From contig NZ_KB933398.1 of the NCBI RefSeq assembly GCF_000392615.1, positions 2,804,702 to 2,868,701 of the forward strand: a stretch of DNA of 64,000 nt, read 5' to 3'. This stretch comes from Lysinibacillus sphaericus OT4b.31 (GTDB lineage: Bacteria > Bacillota > Bacilli > Bacillales_A > Planococcaceae). A program made the position numbers and the translations under genes. Positions 46,151 through 55,533 of the stretch are shown piece after piece (position 1 is the first letter of the stretch; each line of letters begins with the position of its first letter). The notes under the pieces were generated by a model, which worked only from the letters and a program-made list of their open reading frames with translations, was not told where the DNA came from and did no database searches.

Positions 46151-47821
46151 CTAACGCTCTGCAATTTTACCAGCACTATCATACACTCTAAGCTGATTTC
46201 GACCACTTTCTTTTGCGACATAAAGGGCTTGGTCGGCTTTATCAATCATTTCATAAAGTGTTGATATATCCCTAGATGAAGTATATTCAGCAATGCCAAT
46301 ACTTACTGTCATTTCAATCAATTGGTCAGCCATTTTGTATGGATGTTCTTCAACATTTTTTCTTATTTTTTCCGCTATTTTCTTAGAACTTTCTAAGGAT
46401 GTAGCTGGTGACAAGATGACAAATTCTTCTCCCCCGTATCTGGTTACAATATCTATACTTCGTACAGATTCGGTAATTATTTTAGCAACATGCTTTAACA
46501 CCTCATCACCAATTAGATGTCCATAAGTATCATTTACCTTTTTGAAAAAATCGATATCAATGGCTATACAGGAACAATGATTTTCTTTTTTGACACATTC
46601 GTGAAATACATGCTCCCCATGCTCAATCAGATAACGACGATTATATAACTTCGTCAGCTGGCAAGTGATAGATAGTTCCCTCAGTAAAATTGTATCTTCT
46701 TCTACTTTTGCGCTCATTTCATTGAAGGACGCACAAAGCTCCTGAAACTCTTTAGCATAAGGTGCCAACTGTTGTTCATTAATTTTATAATCGTAGTGTC
46801 CTTGTTTCACTTGTACAACTCCTTTAAGCAGTTGTTGAATCGGCTCCTCGATACTACTATTAATAAGCAGCATGATTTTAATGGTGAAAAAAGTGCCCAA
46901 TACAATACAGATTGCTAACAGCGCGAATCTTTTTACCAATGGCATATACGTTTCCAGCACTTTGACTTCTGAAATAATGTACCATGTCCCTTGATTAATC
47001 GGCTTGTTTTTAGCCAAAACCCATTCGCCCTTAGTGTCTTTGTAGATATTGAGCGCTTGTGTAGAATAATCCTGAACAGTCGCAAGAATATGCTCATCAA
47101 TCAAATAATTTTGCGTTAACACATCTAGATTTTGGTCATTTGCTAACTTTTTTTTGTTATTGGATTCGAATTCCGTAAGCAATGTCCCATCTTGATTGAC
47201 GATATATGCATGCCCCAAAATTCCAACTCTTGATTCATGTAATAACTGATCGATTGTTTTTAAATTAACGGTTCCAAAAACAACACCATTAAATTGATGT
47301 TTCTCATCCAGGATAGGTGAAGCAAAAGCAATAATTGGTTGCTTGGTTACTTTACTAATTAGAATATCCGTTATATATTGCTGTTTCTTTTCCTTAGCGA
47401 TTTGAAAATACTTCCGATCATTCACATCAACGCCTACACCATTTTTACGATACTCGGTAACTGTATCAAATTGTACAATACCTTCTTTATTGACAAAGAT
47501 TAAATCAGCAAAATCTGATTGCTCTTTAAACTCTTGAAAAAAAGACCGGGATATTTCATATTTATAACCTCTCACAAAATCTAAATTGGCAATGGTATGA
47601 ATATCTCTTGATCGCTCCGTTAACCAGCTTTCAAAAAAATAGGTTTGGGCGTCTAAATAATTAGTCATCTCTTCATTCTGATGTTTAATGGTTTGCTGAT
47701 ATTCGATAAAAAGAGTAGGAATAAAAATAAATAAACTAATGATAAAAGTAATAAAAATGTGTCCTCTACGAAGTTGACTTTTTATCGTATTGTGCCATTG
47801 AAATTTTTTAAAAATTTGCAA
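46151..47821 (-). CDS. Diguanylate cyclase with extracytoplasmic Cache sensor
   Basis: 556 residues: membrane helix (about 20-42), an outer Cache-type sensor (45-300, with Asp-Gly-Thr-Leu-Leu and Val-Phe-Gly-Thr-Val-Asn-Leu), second helix (about 305-325), HAMP-like linker, then a GGDEF domain (about 390-545). The active loop is Gly-Gly-Glu-Glu-Phe and the inhibitory Arg-x-x-Asp (Arg-Ser-Ile-Asp) lies five residues before it, so it should make cyclic di-GMP with product inhibition. There is no EAL domain. TTG start with GGAGGGAAAGG upstream. Confidence 0.92.
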   Translation of the reverse strand: MQIFKKFQWHNTIKSQLRRGHIFITFIISLFIFIPTLFIEYQQTIKHQNEEMTNYLDAQTYFFESWLTERSRDIHTIANLDFVRGYKYEISRSFFQEFKEQSDFADLIFVNKEGIVQFDTVTEYRKNGVGVDVNDRKYFQIAKEKKQQYITDILISKVTKQPIIAFASPILDEKHQFNGVVFGTVNLKTIDQLLHESRVGILGHAYIVNQDGTLLTEFESNNKKKLANDQNLDVLTQNYLIDEHILATVQDYSTQALNIYKDTKGEWVLAKNKPINQGTWYIISEVKVLETYMPLVKRFALLAICIVLGTFFTIKIMLLINSSIEEPIQQLLKGVVQVKQGHYDYKINEQQLAPYAKEFQELCASFNEMSAKVEEDTILLRELSITCQLTKLYNRRYLIEHGEHVFHECVKKENHCSCIAIDIDFFKKVNDTYGHLIGDEVLKHVAKIITESVRSIDIVTRYGGEEFVILSPATSLESSKKIAEKIRKNVEEHPYKMADQLIEMTVSIGIAEYTSSRDISTLYEMIDKADQALYVAKESGRNQLRVYDSAGKIAER

Positions 47822-47942
47822 GCCTTTCCCTCCATAAAAAACTAACCATATATAACAAAATTATTAAAAATTTTTAATTCATTTATTAAAAATACCACAA
47901 CCTAATGATTGTGGCAGTGAGAAAGTTAATAGTCCGTCATTT

Positions 47943-48191
47943 TTATTGCAGTAAAATTTGCAGGATTGTCATAAATATGGCTAATACTAAAGGTACTATT
48001 TTTAATAAAGTAAATCCGACTGAAGATGTGCAGATTGGCTCCAAAGGGTCTTTCGTGGGATAAGCTAAATATTGAATGAAGCGCTGCCAACGACTTTTCT
48101 TAAAATTGATTAGTTGATTTGGTATTACCACTTCATATTGATCTAAGCTGGTTGTTAATTGGGGGTCTTTGTGAAATTCATCATTTAGCAT
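47943..48191 (-). CDS. Small membrane protein, putative anti-sigma partner
   Basis: 82 residues: a hydrophilic N-terminus and one C-terminal membrane helix (about 60-81). The ATG overlaps the stop of the sigma-factor remnant upstream (ATGCTAAATGA), the coupling usual for ECF sigma/anti-sigma pairs, and GGAGGA precedes it. No zinc-binding anti-sigma motif is seen. The role is inferred from position only. Confidence 0.5.
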   Translation of the reverse strand: MLNDEFHKDPQLTTSLDQYEVVIPNQLINFKKSRWQRFIQYLAYPTKDPLEPICTSSVGFTLLKIVPLVLAIFMTILQILLQ

Positions 48192-48412
48192 CGAAATCCT
48201 CCTTTAGTTCCTCTTTTAAAAACTTCATGGCATTATGTAGCCTCGATTTAACCGTACCTATTGGAATAGATAATATCATCGCGATATCATGCTGGGGTAA
48301 ATCATGATGCACATCCTGATTATCGAAGAAGGTCTGTTGGGCACCAATATAGATGCAGTACGTTCTCTGCTCCTTGAGCTTACGAACGCAAAAATAGCAT
48401 GCTCAGACTATG
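48183..48412 (-). pseudogene. ECF sigma factor, 3' remnant
   Basis: The last about 40 codons are a clear region 4: Ile-Ala-Met-Ile-Leu-Ser-Ile-Pro-Ile-Gly-Thr-Val-Lys-Ser-Arg-Leu-His-Asn-Ala. Further upstream the frame is open but no longer resembles a sigma factor and it closes at a stop near 48412. Region 2 is absent, so the protein cannot be a working sigma factor. From 48413 to 48554 only a short inverted repeat built on AGCATGCT was noticed (48396-48427). Confidence 0.75.
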
Positions 48413-48554
48413 GTATCTAAGCATGCTTCTTCTTTACTCTTTACTTACTTAAAACGATACTCCATTTGCTTATACGAAAGTGCAAACCGTGAGACCAATC
48501 AATACGACGAGATTCCCCTAATTATAACCACTCCGTAAGCGTGAAATTTCACAA

Positions 48555-49835
48555 CTAGTCACTGACAATAAATCTGTGAATAGCTGGTAGTAAATCCTGA
48601 TGTAGTGGCAATGCTGGATTTGCATACGTCGCTAAATTGCCCTCGCGATCTGCTGGTGCCGTTTTCAAGACGTGATTCATCCCCTCAACAGATAACAGTT
48701 CAGCGTCCTTTTTTCCATTCTTTAATGCTTCAGCATCTGTCCCTTTCACTTGAATATCAGTTGTTCCTTGAATAATTAAAACTCGGCTATTGAGTTTTTG
48801 AAGTTCACTAATTGGATTATATTTTAACCAAGACATCATGTACGGTTGCACAGAAGGTCTAAACAAAGCTTGTAGCTCTGGAGAAACATTTTCTACGAGC
48901 AAACCTTTTTTTAACGAACTAAGAATATTCGTTGTTTCTTTCATTAATGCTGGCGTTAACTGACCTGCTAATTGCTCTTCTAATATTTCATCAATCGGTC
49001 TACCTGCCCCTGCAATTGATACGAAAGACTCTACACTTGTTTTTTGTGCCGCGAGCATGCCAATAAGAGAGCCCTCACTATGTCCAATAATGTGAACGCT
49101 AGAATAGGCTTTATCTGCTAAAAGGGTATTAATCACTTGCACAGCATCGTCTACGTATTGATCGATTGACACATCCTCTTCCTTTGTCAACAAGGACAGA
49201 TTATCACCAATACCACGTTTATCGTATCGAACAGTAGCAACACCTTCGTTCGCTAATCCTTCGGCAAGCATTTTTAAACTATTATTTTTACCAGCAATCG
49301 CTGAATTACCATCCTTATCTGTTGGACCAGAACCTGCTAAAATAAGCACTACTGGTGACGGCTTCTTACTAGTCTTTTGAAGCGCCACTGTTAAATCACC
49401 ATTATTAACAGGGACTGTGATTGTCTCGTAAGATACGGGCTGTTCTTCATATGGTTTTAATAAAAGTGTAAATTTCCCACCATTTTGATTGAAAGTAGCT
49501 TCGATTTGCTGTCCCTTTAATGCACCATCAATTTTAATAGCTGAGCCATTTAAGTTGATGGAGACACTTACCTGATTACCATCATACTTCACGCTTTTAA
49601 ATGGATAATTACTTAAACCTTGCGCTGGCACGGAAAACGAACCATCGTTTTTTTGTAAGTCCACAATAATTGCTAGCGGACCGTTTGGAATCTCGATATC
49701 ACCTGCCCATTTCCCTATTAACTGTTCATTCATGTCATTGACCTCCTCTGTCTTATCGACATGAGTTTCCTTTTCTTTTTGCGTACAGGCAACTAATAAT
49801 AATGCGATAAAGCATACTACTAAAAGTTTTTTCAT
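48555..49835 (-). CDS. Lipoprotein alpha/beta hydrolase
   Basis: 426 residues. Signal peptide with lipobox Leu-Leu-Val-Ala-Cys; residues about 40-135 form a beta-rich domain; then an alpha/beta hydrolase with Gly-Ser-Gly-Pro-Thr-Asp-Lys-Asp-Gly, nucleophile Ser in Gly-His-Ser-Glu-Gly-Ser, Asp in Gly-Thr-Thr-Asp-Ile and His in Gly-Met-Asn-His-Val. It would act on the outer membrane face; substrate unknown. The start is 13 bases after the DUF1648 gene and the two share an operon with the GntR regulator. Confidence 0.85.
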   Translation of the reverse strand: MKKLLVVCFIALLLVACTQKEKETHVDKTEEVNDMNEQLIGKWAGDIEIPNGPLAIIVDLQKNDGSFSVPAQGLSNYPFKSVKYDGNQVSVSINLNGSAIKIDGALKGQQIEATFNQNGGKFTLLLKPYEEQPVSYETITVPVNNGDLTVALQKTSKKPSPVVLILAGSGPTDKDGNSAIAGKNNSLKMLAEGLANEGVATVRYDKRGIGDNLSLLTKEEDVSIDQYVDDAVQVINTLLADKAYSSVHIIGHSEGSLIGMLAAQKTSVESFVSIAGAGRPIDEILEEQLAGQLTPALMKETTNILSSLKKGLLVENVSPELQALFRPSVQPYMMSWLKYNPISELQKLNSRVLIIQGTTDIQVKGTDAEALKNGKKDAELLSVEGMNHVLKTAPADREGNLATYANPALPLHQDLLPAIHRFIVSD

Positions 49836-49848
49836 AACATTTCCTCCC

Positions 49849-50928
49849 TTATATAAAAATGATTAATAATATAGGTAACAATGTAAGAAGTATAATGACG
49901 AAACTCCATTTATTCCCAAGATTAACTGTCCAGCCAATACCAAATTTTTTTTGTATAAGTAGCGCTGGATCATCCTTATTTATGTAAAAAATACCCCACT
50001 TCCAGTACAGATCATCCCCTGGGACCGTTTCATTTGTATTAATCGTATCAAAACGCTCATTACTTTTTCTGATTCGCCAAATAAAGAGCAGTAGCCCGCT
50101 AAATGTTAACATCATGAAACCGATAAAAAGAGGGAAAAAATAAGAGGCTGTTTCGTTTTGCAAAATGATTGTTGTATACTGTAAAACAACCAACAAAATG
50201 GTAACACCTAAATTAATAGCTGCTAAATACCAACTTCCATATTTTCTCTGATGACGTTCTCGATTAGCTGATGCTTCCTTTTCCTGTGCACTTAATTGTA
50301 TCTTGGCACCTTTCATACCTATACCCAATAGTAAATACGTAAGTTGCATACCAAGCAAAAGAAGTGGTAACTCAATGACAGAAATCCAAGTCTTCTCTGT
50401 CCAACCGTCTATCTCCCCCTGGGCATTCCAATGTGTAGCGAATACATCAGGAATTGTAGCGTAATGCATATATGTATACGTTATTAGTGCTAACGTAATT
50501 ATAATTGGTACTGTATAGAAAATTGGTAGTAAGGTCTCATCTTGTGCTCGCAACGAAACATCCATAACATGCACAGTCTTTACATGACCCTCCCAATCCT
50601 CTTTTTGCTTCAACTTCTTCGTTCTGGCATGATAGACCATATACAATAGTGATGATAATATCAGCATCATATAAAGCAGGATGAATGATATAAAAATCCA
50701 TGTTCCTTCTGAGATAGATGTAAAAAGTAATATGATTTGTAGTAACGTAAAAACGCCACCAAGACTTCCCAACCACTTACTATATTGCTTTTTGAATTTT
50801 AGTAGTTGGTGATGTTGTACAAAAGGTTCTGGAATGAAAACACCAAACACTGCCGTTTTTCTTGTGAAATAAGGTGTCATGGCTTGTAAGATTGTCAAAA
50901 AGATAAAAATAGCTAATTCAAAACGCAT
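49849..50928 (-). CDS. DUF1648/DUF5808 multi-helix membrane protein
   Basis: 359 residues with about eight hydrophobic segments. The DUF1648 signature is clear near residues 160-185 (Ile-Pro-Asp-Val-Phe-Ala-Thr-His-Trp-Asn-Ala-Gln-Gly-Glu-Ile-Asp-Gly-Trp). The C-terminal part has Trp-Lys-Trp-Gly-Ile-Phe-Tyr-Ile-Asn-Lys-Asp-Asp-Pro, typical of DUF5808. Related proteins (SdpI type) act in immunity to membrane-active peptides. Seven bases separate it from the GntR gene upstream. Confidence 0.8.
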   Translation of the reverse strand: MRFELAIFIFLTILQAMTPYFTRKTAVFGVFIPEPFVQHHQLLKFKKQYSKWLGSLGGVFTLLQIILLFTSISEGTWIFISFILLYMMLILSSLLYMVYHARTKKLKQKEDWEGHVKTVHVMDVSLRAQDETLLPIFYTVPIIITLALITYTYMHYATIPDVFATHWNAQGEIDGWTEKTWISVIELPLLLLGMQLTYLLLGIGMKGAKIQLSAQEKEASANRERHQRKYGSWYLAAINLGVTILLVVLQYTTIILQNETASYFFPLFIGFMMLTFSGLLLFIWRIRKSNERFDTINTNETVPGDDLYWKWGIFYINKDDPALLIQKKFGIGWTVNLGNKWSFVIILLTLLPILLIIFI

Positions 50929-50935
50929 CGAATCC

Positions 50936-51304
50936 CTACTTCCATTGTTTTAAAATGCGATTGAAAAGCGTCGTGATTTGATCTTTTTCAAGACCACGTG
51001 CATAGGCCTCTGCTACAATGGGCTTTAACGCTTTTTCTATTTCACCTTCCTCTATCTCCCGCTGTTGTCCACCTATAATGATAGCCTTTGCTTTTGGCTT
51101 TAATGCAATGAGCCCTTTGACTTCAAGCTCATGGTAACTTTTACTAACTGTACTAACGTTAATGCCTAAATCTGCAGCCATTGTTCGAACAGAAGGCAAT
51201 GTATCACCATTTTTCAGCTCCCCCATGGCAATTAACTCAATCAGCTGATTCGCCAATTGTTTATATAGCTGTAATTCACTGCTTGTATCTAAATGAATGT
51301 GCAT
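50936..51304 (-). CDS. GntR-family regulator (YhcF-type)
   Basis: 122 residues from ATG 51304, with GGAGGGG upstream. A winged helix (Thr-Leu-Pro-Ser-Val-Arg-Thr-Met-Ala-Ala-Asp-Leu-Gly-Ile-Asn-Val-Ser-Thr-Val) is followed by a short C-terminal helix only, as in the YtrA/YhcF subgroup that usually represses its own operon of membrane transport genes. It heads the operon with the DUF1648 protein and the hydrolase lipoprotein. Confidence 0.88.
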   Translation of the reverse strand: MHIHLDTSSELQLYKQLANQLIELIAMGELKNGDTLPSVRTMAADLGINVSTVSKSYHELEVKGLIALKPKAKAIIIGGQQREIEEGEIEKALKPIVAEAYARGLEKDQITTLFNRILKQWK

Positions 51305-51404
51305 CATTTCCCCTCCCATCTGTATTGCATTATACCAAACAGAATCTGTCGTACATAGAGTAATACAGTTTTACACGTAAAGTCAAATAAATTTGGAAAA
51401 ACAT

Positions 51405-51433
51405 AAAAAAGACCCAGAATCATTCTGGGTCCG
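51405..51433 (-). terminator. Terminator of the decayed YpzG-like locus
   Basis: GGACCCAGAAT pairs with ATTCTGGGTC and is followed by six T residues on the minus strand. Confidence 0.8.
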
Positions 51434-51460
51434 AGGACACTTATTACCTCTAGTTGATTG

Positions 51461-51610
51461 TTACTGTTCGGCTTCTGCTTCAGACCTCAAGATATAGCAA
51501 GACAGAGTAAGCTCTGTGTTACCAATTCATTGAGTTTTTTGAAGCTCCACCTTATACAGCTGTGGCGGACTTTCCTGAGATTCTTTGTCTACTGGTGTTG
51601 GACTACTCAT
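51461..51610 (-). pseudogene. Decayed relative of the YpzG-like gene
   Basis: Same layout as 43562-43714: GAGGAGGATG then ATG (51610), Met-Ser-Ser-Pro start, matching tail Thr-Glu-Leu-Thr-Leu and Ile-Leu-Arg-Ser-Glu-Ala, then the terminator. The middle is shifted by local insertions and deletions and a TGA stops it after 27 codons. From 51615 to 51841 I see no further gene. Confidence 0.6.
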
Positions 51611-51841
51611 TCTGCATCCTCCTCATCACAATAGATGAATAAGTGTAACCTTTAACAGTATGAGCGCTATTTATTGAAGTCATACACGTTATTCACAATT
51701 TTTTTATTTCAGTATTTGGTTAAACTTTTATCGCATTATAATGTGGATTTACTGGTTTAGCGATTTATCTCCGTTTAGCATTGTATCGATCACCTTAAAC
51801 CAAAACAGCACATAGTTCTACGCCTCGTGCTATTAACACTA

Positions 51842-52233
51842 CTATTTTACCATTAGTTGCTTTTCTTGAAAAACTTGCTGTGCTATCGTAAGTGCATTTT
51901 GCACACGTGGAAAGCCAATGTATGGCACTAATTGCAACAGTGCTTCCACAATCTCTATTGGTGTTAAACCTGCATGTAAGCCTCTTGTAATATGTGTTTT
52001 TGTTTGTGGTGTAGCACCTTGTGTAACAACTGCAGTTATCACGACAAGTGCACGTTTTTTTGCATCTAGCCCTGGTCGTGAATAGATATCACCATAGGCA
52101 AAAATCAATAATCATCTTGCGTAAATCTGGCGCTATATCAGAAAGTGCGTCTGATTCTACCATGTGAGTGGCTTCTTCTTCAGTGATATATTGTTTAATC
52201 GTTACTAACCCCCTTTGTAAAACGTTCAGTCAT
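51842..52233 (-). pseudogene. Carboxymuconolactone decarboxylase/AhpD-like protein, two frame breaks
   Basis: A good start exists at ATG 52233 (GGGAGG upstream). The frame reads Met-Thr-Glu-Arg-Phe-Thr-Lys-Gly, breaks at a run of five G residues (about 52211-52215), continues as Ile-Thr-Glu-Glu-Glu-Ala-Thr-His to Ile-Ile-Asp-Phe, breaks again at a run of five T residues (about 52103-52107) and resumes as Ala-Tyr-Gly-Asp-Ile-Tyr-Ser-Arg-Pro-Gly to the stop. Removing one base at each run restores a normal protein of about 129 residues. The usual catalytic Cys pair is not visible. Confidence 0.7.
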
Positions 52234-52281
52234 TTCAAATACCTCCCAGTTTTAAGCTAAGTAAATTTTTTATACAAAAAC

Positions 52282-52308
52282 CCCAATTCCGCGTCTCCAG
52301 AATTGGGG
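52282..52308. terminator. Hairpin downstream of argH
   Basis: CCCCAATTC pairs with GAATTGGGG around a nine-base loop. Confidence 0.55.
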
Positions 52309-52399
52309 ATTGTCCTTCACATATGTAAGGTGCTCTTTTTCGTGTCACCCTCTGGCTCCAGCGAAAAAGGAAATGGTTTGTTCATAGTGCCTCACGGGA

Positions 52400-52492
52400 C
52401 AGCTTTAATGAAGTTCTATGCAAAAGTCACGAGGACATGCACGCAAAGTTATGAATTGTGTGTAAATTGTGTGGGTGCCAGGCACTTCTTGG
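52400..52492. repeat. GTGCCAGGCAC-type repeat overlapping the argH end
   Basis: Contains GTGTGGGTGCCAGGCACT (52467-52484) with the palindrome GTGCCAGGCAC-like core, and a GTGCCTCACGGGAC stretch nearby. A similar short motif recurs in Bacillus intergenic DNA (memory). The argH reading frame runs through it before stopping at 52449. Confidence 0.45.
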
Positions 52493-53846
52493 CTTTTTCA
52501 ATTTGGATCTTTACTTGATCAAAGCCAGTTCCACCCAATGAATGACGACGGCGAACAGCCGCTTCAGGCGCTAGCACATCGTAAATATCCGCTTCAATGA
52601 GCTTACTTTCTTTTTTCATGTCTTCAATTGGTAAATCTAATAAATAGATACCCTTTTGAATACATGTAAAGACTAGTTTGCCTGTTACTTCATGTGCTTC
52701 ACGGAATGGCATCCCTTTTGTTGCAAGGTAATCCGCAAGTTCCGTTGCATTTGAGAAGTCTGAGTGTACTGCCTTGTGCAGACGCTCAGTGTTGACAGAC
52801 ATCGTGCGTATCATACCTTCAAAGATTTTCAATGAGCCAAGAATGGTATGCACGGTATCGAACATGCCTTCTTTGTCTTCCTGCATATCTTTGTTGTACG
52901 TTAACGGTGTACCTTTTAACACTGTTAATAAGCCCATTAAGTTACCGTAAACACGACCAGTTTTTCCGCGAATTAACTCTGCCATATCAGGATTTTTCTT
53001 TTGTGGCATAATCGAAGAGCCGGTTGAAAACGCATCGTCTAGCTCTATAAATTTGAATTCATCTGTTGACCAAAGGATAATTTCCTCAGCAAAACGCGAT
53101 AAATGGGCCATTAGTAATGAAGAATTACTTAAAAATTCTACGATAAAATCACGGTCGCTTACCGCATCCATTGAGTTTGCATACACTTGTGAAAAACCAA
53201 GTAGCTCCGCAGATTTTAGACGGTCGATTGGGAAGGTTGTCCCTGCCATCGCTCCAGCACCTAAAGGTAGAATATCAATGCGTTTTACAGACTCTGTAAA
53301 GCGTTGCTTATCGCGTTCAAGCATCCAAAAGTACGCCATTAAATGATGGCCAAACGAAATGGGTTGTGCACGTTGTAAGTGTGTGTAGCCAGGAGCAATT
53401 GTTTCAACATGCTCTTGTGCTTTTTCAAGTAACGTTTTTTGGAATGTCTCGATTAAGCCGACTGCTTCCTGCACACGTTTTTTCAAGAAAATATGCATAT
53501 CCGTTGCCACTTGATCATTACGGCTACGACCTGTATGCAGTTTCCCACCAACAGGGCCAATTAAATCAATCAACATTTTTTCTAAGTTTAAATGGATATC
53601 CTCTTGCGCAACGCTAAATTCAAGCTCACCTGCGCTTGCTTTTTCCTGTAATTGTGCAAGGCCGTCAAGAATGCTCTCAACATCTGCTGCTGGTAAAATA
53701 CCCGTTGCCCCAAGCATTGTAACGTGCGCTACACTACCTTCTAGGTCTTCCATTACAAGTTGTTGGTCAAAGCCGATAGATGCGCCGAACTCATCAACCC
53801 ATGCTTCTGCTGATTTTTGGAAACGTCCGCCCCAAAGTTTTTTCAT
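52449..53846 (-). CDS. argH: Argininosuccinate lyase
   Basis: 465 residues. Signature [12 protein letters not shown], plus Thr-Gly-Arg-Ser-Arg-Asn-Asp-Gln and Thr-His-Leu-Gln-Arg-Ala-Gln-Pro. It splits argininosuccinate into arginine and fumarate. The last dozen residues (from Cys-Leu-Ala-Pro-Thr) are encoded by an inserted repeat-like sequence rather than the family tail. It follows argG by 162 bases; that gap carries a second GC-rich element (about 53920-53990, CTAGCTC/CCTCG motifs). Confidence 0.96.
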   Translation of the reverse strand: MKKLWGGRFQKSAEAWVDEFGASIGFDQQLVMEDLEGSVAHVTMLGATGILPAADVESILDGLAQLQEKASAGELEFSVAQEDIHLNLEKMLIDLIGPVGGKLHTGRSRNDQVATDMHIFLKKRVQEAVGLIETFQKTLLEKAQEHVETIAPGYTHLQRAQPISFGHHLMAYFWMLERDKQRFTESVKRIDILPLGAGAMAGTTFPIDRLKSAELLGFSQVYANSMDAVSDRDFIVEFLSNSSLLMAHLSRFAEEIILWSTDEFKFIELDDAFSTGSSIMPQKKNPDMAELIRGKTGRVYGNLMGLLTVLKGTPLTYNKDMQEDKEGMFDTVHTILGSLKIFEGMIRTMSVNTERLHKAVHSDFSNATELADYLATKGMPFREAHEVTGKLVFTCIQKGIYLLDLPIEDMKKESKLIEADIYDVLAPEAAVRRRHSLGGTGFDQVKIQIEKAKKCLAPTQFTHNS

Positions 53847-54008
53847 AACAGCTCACCTTTTCCTTTATTACTTATCGAAAAGGTGCAGTACAGCGCGCTG
53901 CTACACCACACCTAGGTTTTTCGTTGTGTCTAGCTCTAGTCTAGCTCCTCGCTACTTGCAATCCCTCGGGTTCGCAAGCAGCGGTTCGGTGCCAAACAAT
54001 TTTCTTGA

Positions 54009-55202
54009 CTATTTTTTATTTACTGAAGAATTGACAACTGTTGGTAAGCCCCATAATTCGATGAAACCAACTGCTGAAGCATGGTTGAATGCATCTTCTT
54101 TTGAGTAAGTTGCCAGTTTTTCATTGTATAAAGAATTTGGCGATTTACGTCCTTCAACGATTGCGTGGCCTTTGTAAAGTTTCACTCGAACAGTACCATT
54201 TACATATTGTTGTGACTCTTTTAAGAATGCTTCAAGTGCATCACGTAATGGTGAGAACCATAAACCATCATAGATTAATTCAGATAATTTTTTCTCAATT
54301 ACAGGTTTAAAATGCGCTAATTCTTTTACAAGTGTTAAATCCTCAAGCTCTTTATGGGCAGTTAACAGTACTTTTGCACCTGGAATTTCGTACACTTCAC
54401 GAGATTTAATACCAACTAAACGGTTTTCTACGTGATCGATACGGCCAACACCGTGTGCGCCAGCAACTGCATTTAATTCTTGAATTAAATCAGCTAGTTT
54501 CATTTCTTTGCCGTTTAAAGCAACAGGTTTACCAGCTACGAATTCGATTTCTACATATTGTGCTACGTTTGGTGCTTGTTCTACAGAAACTGTTAAACCG
54601 TAAGCTTCTTCTGGTGGTGCTACCCAAGGATCTTCCATTACGCCTGCTTCATTTGCACGGCCCCATAGATTTTGATCGATTGAAAACGGAGAATCAAGTG
54701 TTGCAGGAATTGGTACATTGTGTTTCGCTGCGTATTCGATTTCCTCATCGCGGCTCCAGCCCCATTCACGAACAGGTGCTAAAACTTCTAAATCGGGGTT
54801 CAATGCTTTAATTGAAACTTCGAAACGCACTTGGTCATTCCCTTTACCTGTGCAACCGTGAGCAACTGCGTCCGCGCCCACTTGGTTGGCGATTTCCACT
54901 AATTTTTTTGAAATAAGTGGACGAGATAAAGCCGATACTAATGGATATTTTTGTTCATACCAAGTATGCGCTTGTAAAGATACTAGTGCATAATTTTCTG
55001 CGAATTCGTCCTTTGCATCCACCATGTAAGACTCAACTGCACCTACTTGAAGCGCTTTGTTTTTAATGAATTCAAGATCTTTTCCTTCACCAACGTCAAG
55101 ACAAACTGCGATAACGTCCCAACCTTGTTCTTTTAACCAAGGAATTGCTACTGAAGTATCAAGACCGCCTGAATATGCTAATACTACTTTTTTATTTACC
55201 AT
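54009..55202 (-). CDS. argG: Argininosuccinate synthase
   Basis: 397 residues from ATG 55202 (GGAGG upstream); the longer frame to 55250 would translate the ARG box. PP-loop Ala-Tyr-Ser-Gly-Gly-Leu-Asp-Thr-Ser at the N-terminus and Gly-Cys-Thr-Gly-Lys-Gly-Asn-Asp-Gln. It makes argininosuccinate from citrulline and aspartate with ATP. First gene of argGH. Confidence 0.96.
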   Translation of the reverse strand: MVNKKVVLAYSGGLDTSVAIPWLKEQGWDVIAVCLDVGEGKDLEFIKNKALQVGAVESYMVDAKDEFAENYALVSLQAHTWYEQKYPLVSALSRPLISKKLVEIANQVGADAVAHGCTGKGNDQVRFEVSIKALNPDLEVLAPVREWGWSRDEEIEYAAKHNVPIPATLDSPFSIDQNLWGRANEAGVMEDPWVAPPEEAYGLTVSVEQAPNVAQYVEIEFVAGKPVALNGKEMKLADLIQELNAVAGAHGVGRIDHVENRLVGIKSREVYEIPGAKVLLTAHKELEDLTLVKELAHFKPVIEKKLSELIYDGLWFSPLRDALEAFLKESQQYVNGTVRVKLYKGHAIVEGRKSPNSLYNEKLATYSKEDAFNHASAVGFIELWGLPTVVNSSVNKK

Positions 55203-55235
55203 GAAAAAATGCGCCTCCAATTGCTCTATAGAATA

Positions 55236-55249
55236 TGTATTTTTATACA
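55236..55249. promoter_or_regulatory. ARG box in the argG leader
   Basis: TGTATTTTTATACA is a palindrome matching the ArgR/AhrC site TGnATWWWWATnCA. It lies about 30 bases downstream of the -10. Confidence 0.65.
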
Positions 55250-55272
55250 TTCTATTAAAAGTTTATACACGA

Positions 55273-55301
55273 ATAGTATCATGTTATAAAAATAAAAACA
55301 A
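55273..55301 (-). promoter_or_regulatory. Sigma-A promoter of argGH
   Basis: TTGTTT (55296-55301, minus) and TACTAT (55273-55278, minus) with a 17-base spacer. Confidence 0.65.
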
Positions 55302-55302
55302 G

Positions 55303-55316
55303 TGTATTTTTATAAA
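55303..55316. promoter_or_regulatory. Second ARG box-like site
   Basis: TGTATTTTTATAAA has one mismatch from TGnATWWWWATnCA and abuts the -35 element. Confidence 0.45.
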
Positions 55317-55533
55317 AAAATAGACTTTTGTGTTTAATCATAAAAGTCAGTCATTACATGTTTTTAGCTACTGTTGGAACAGTAAATCTTTTTACTCGAA
55401 AATACGATTAATTCCTAATCACGCTAATGTATACAATATAAAAAAATGATCTACTAACGAAAAAGAGAAGCCGTCTCAAAAATCAATTGAAACGACTCCT
55501 CTAGTAAGTAAGGCATCATCTAAGCTGTTATAG

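Noticed and set aside
53671..54108. 145-codon plus-strand frame across the argH-argG gap
   Set aside because: Mostly antisense to argH and argG; composition not protein-like.
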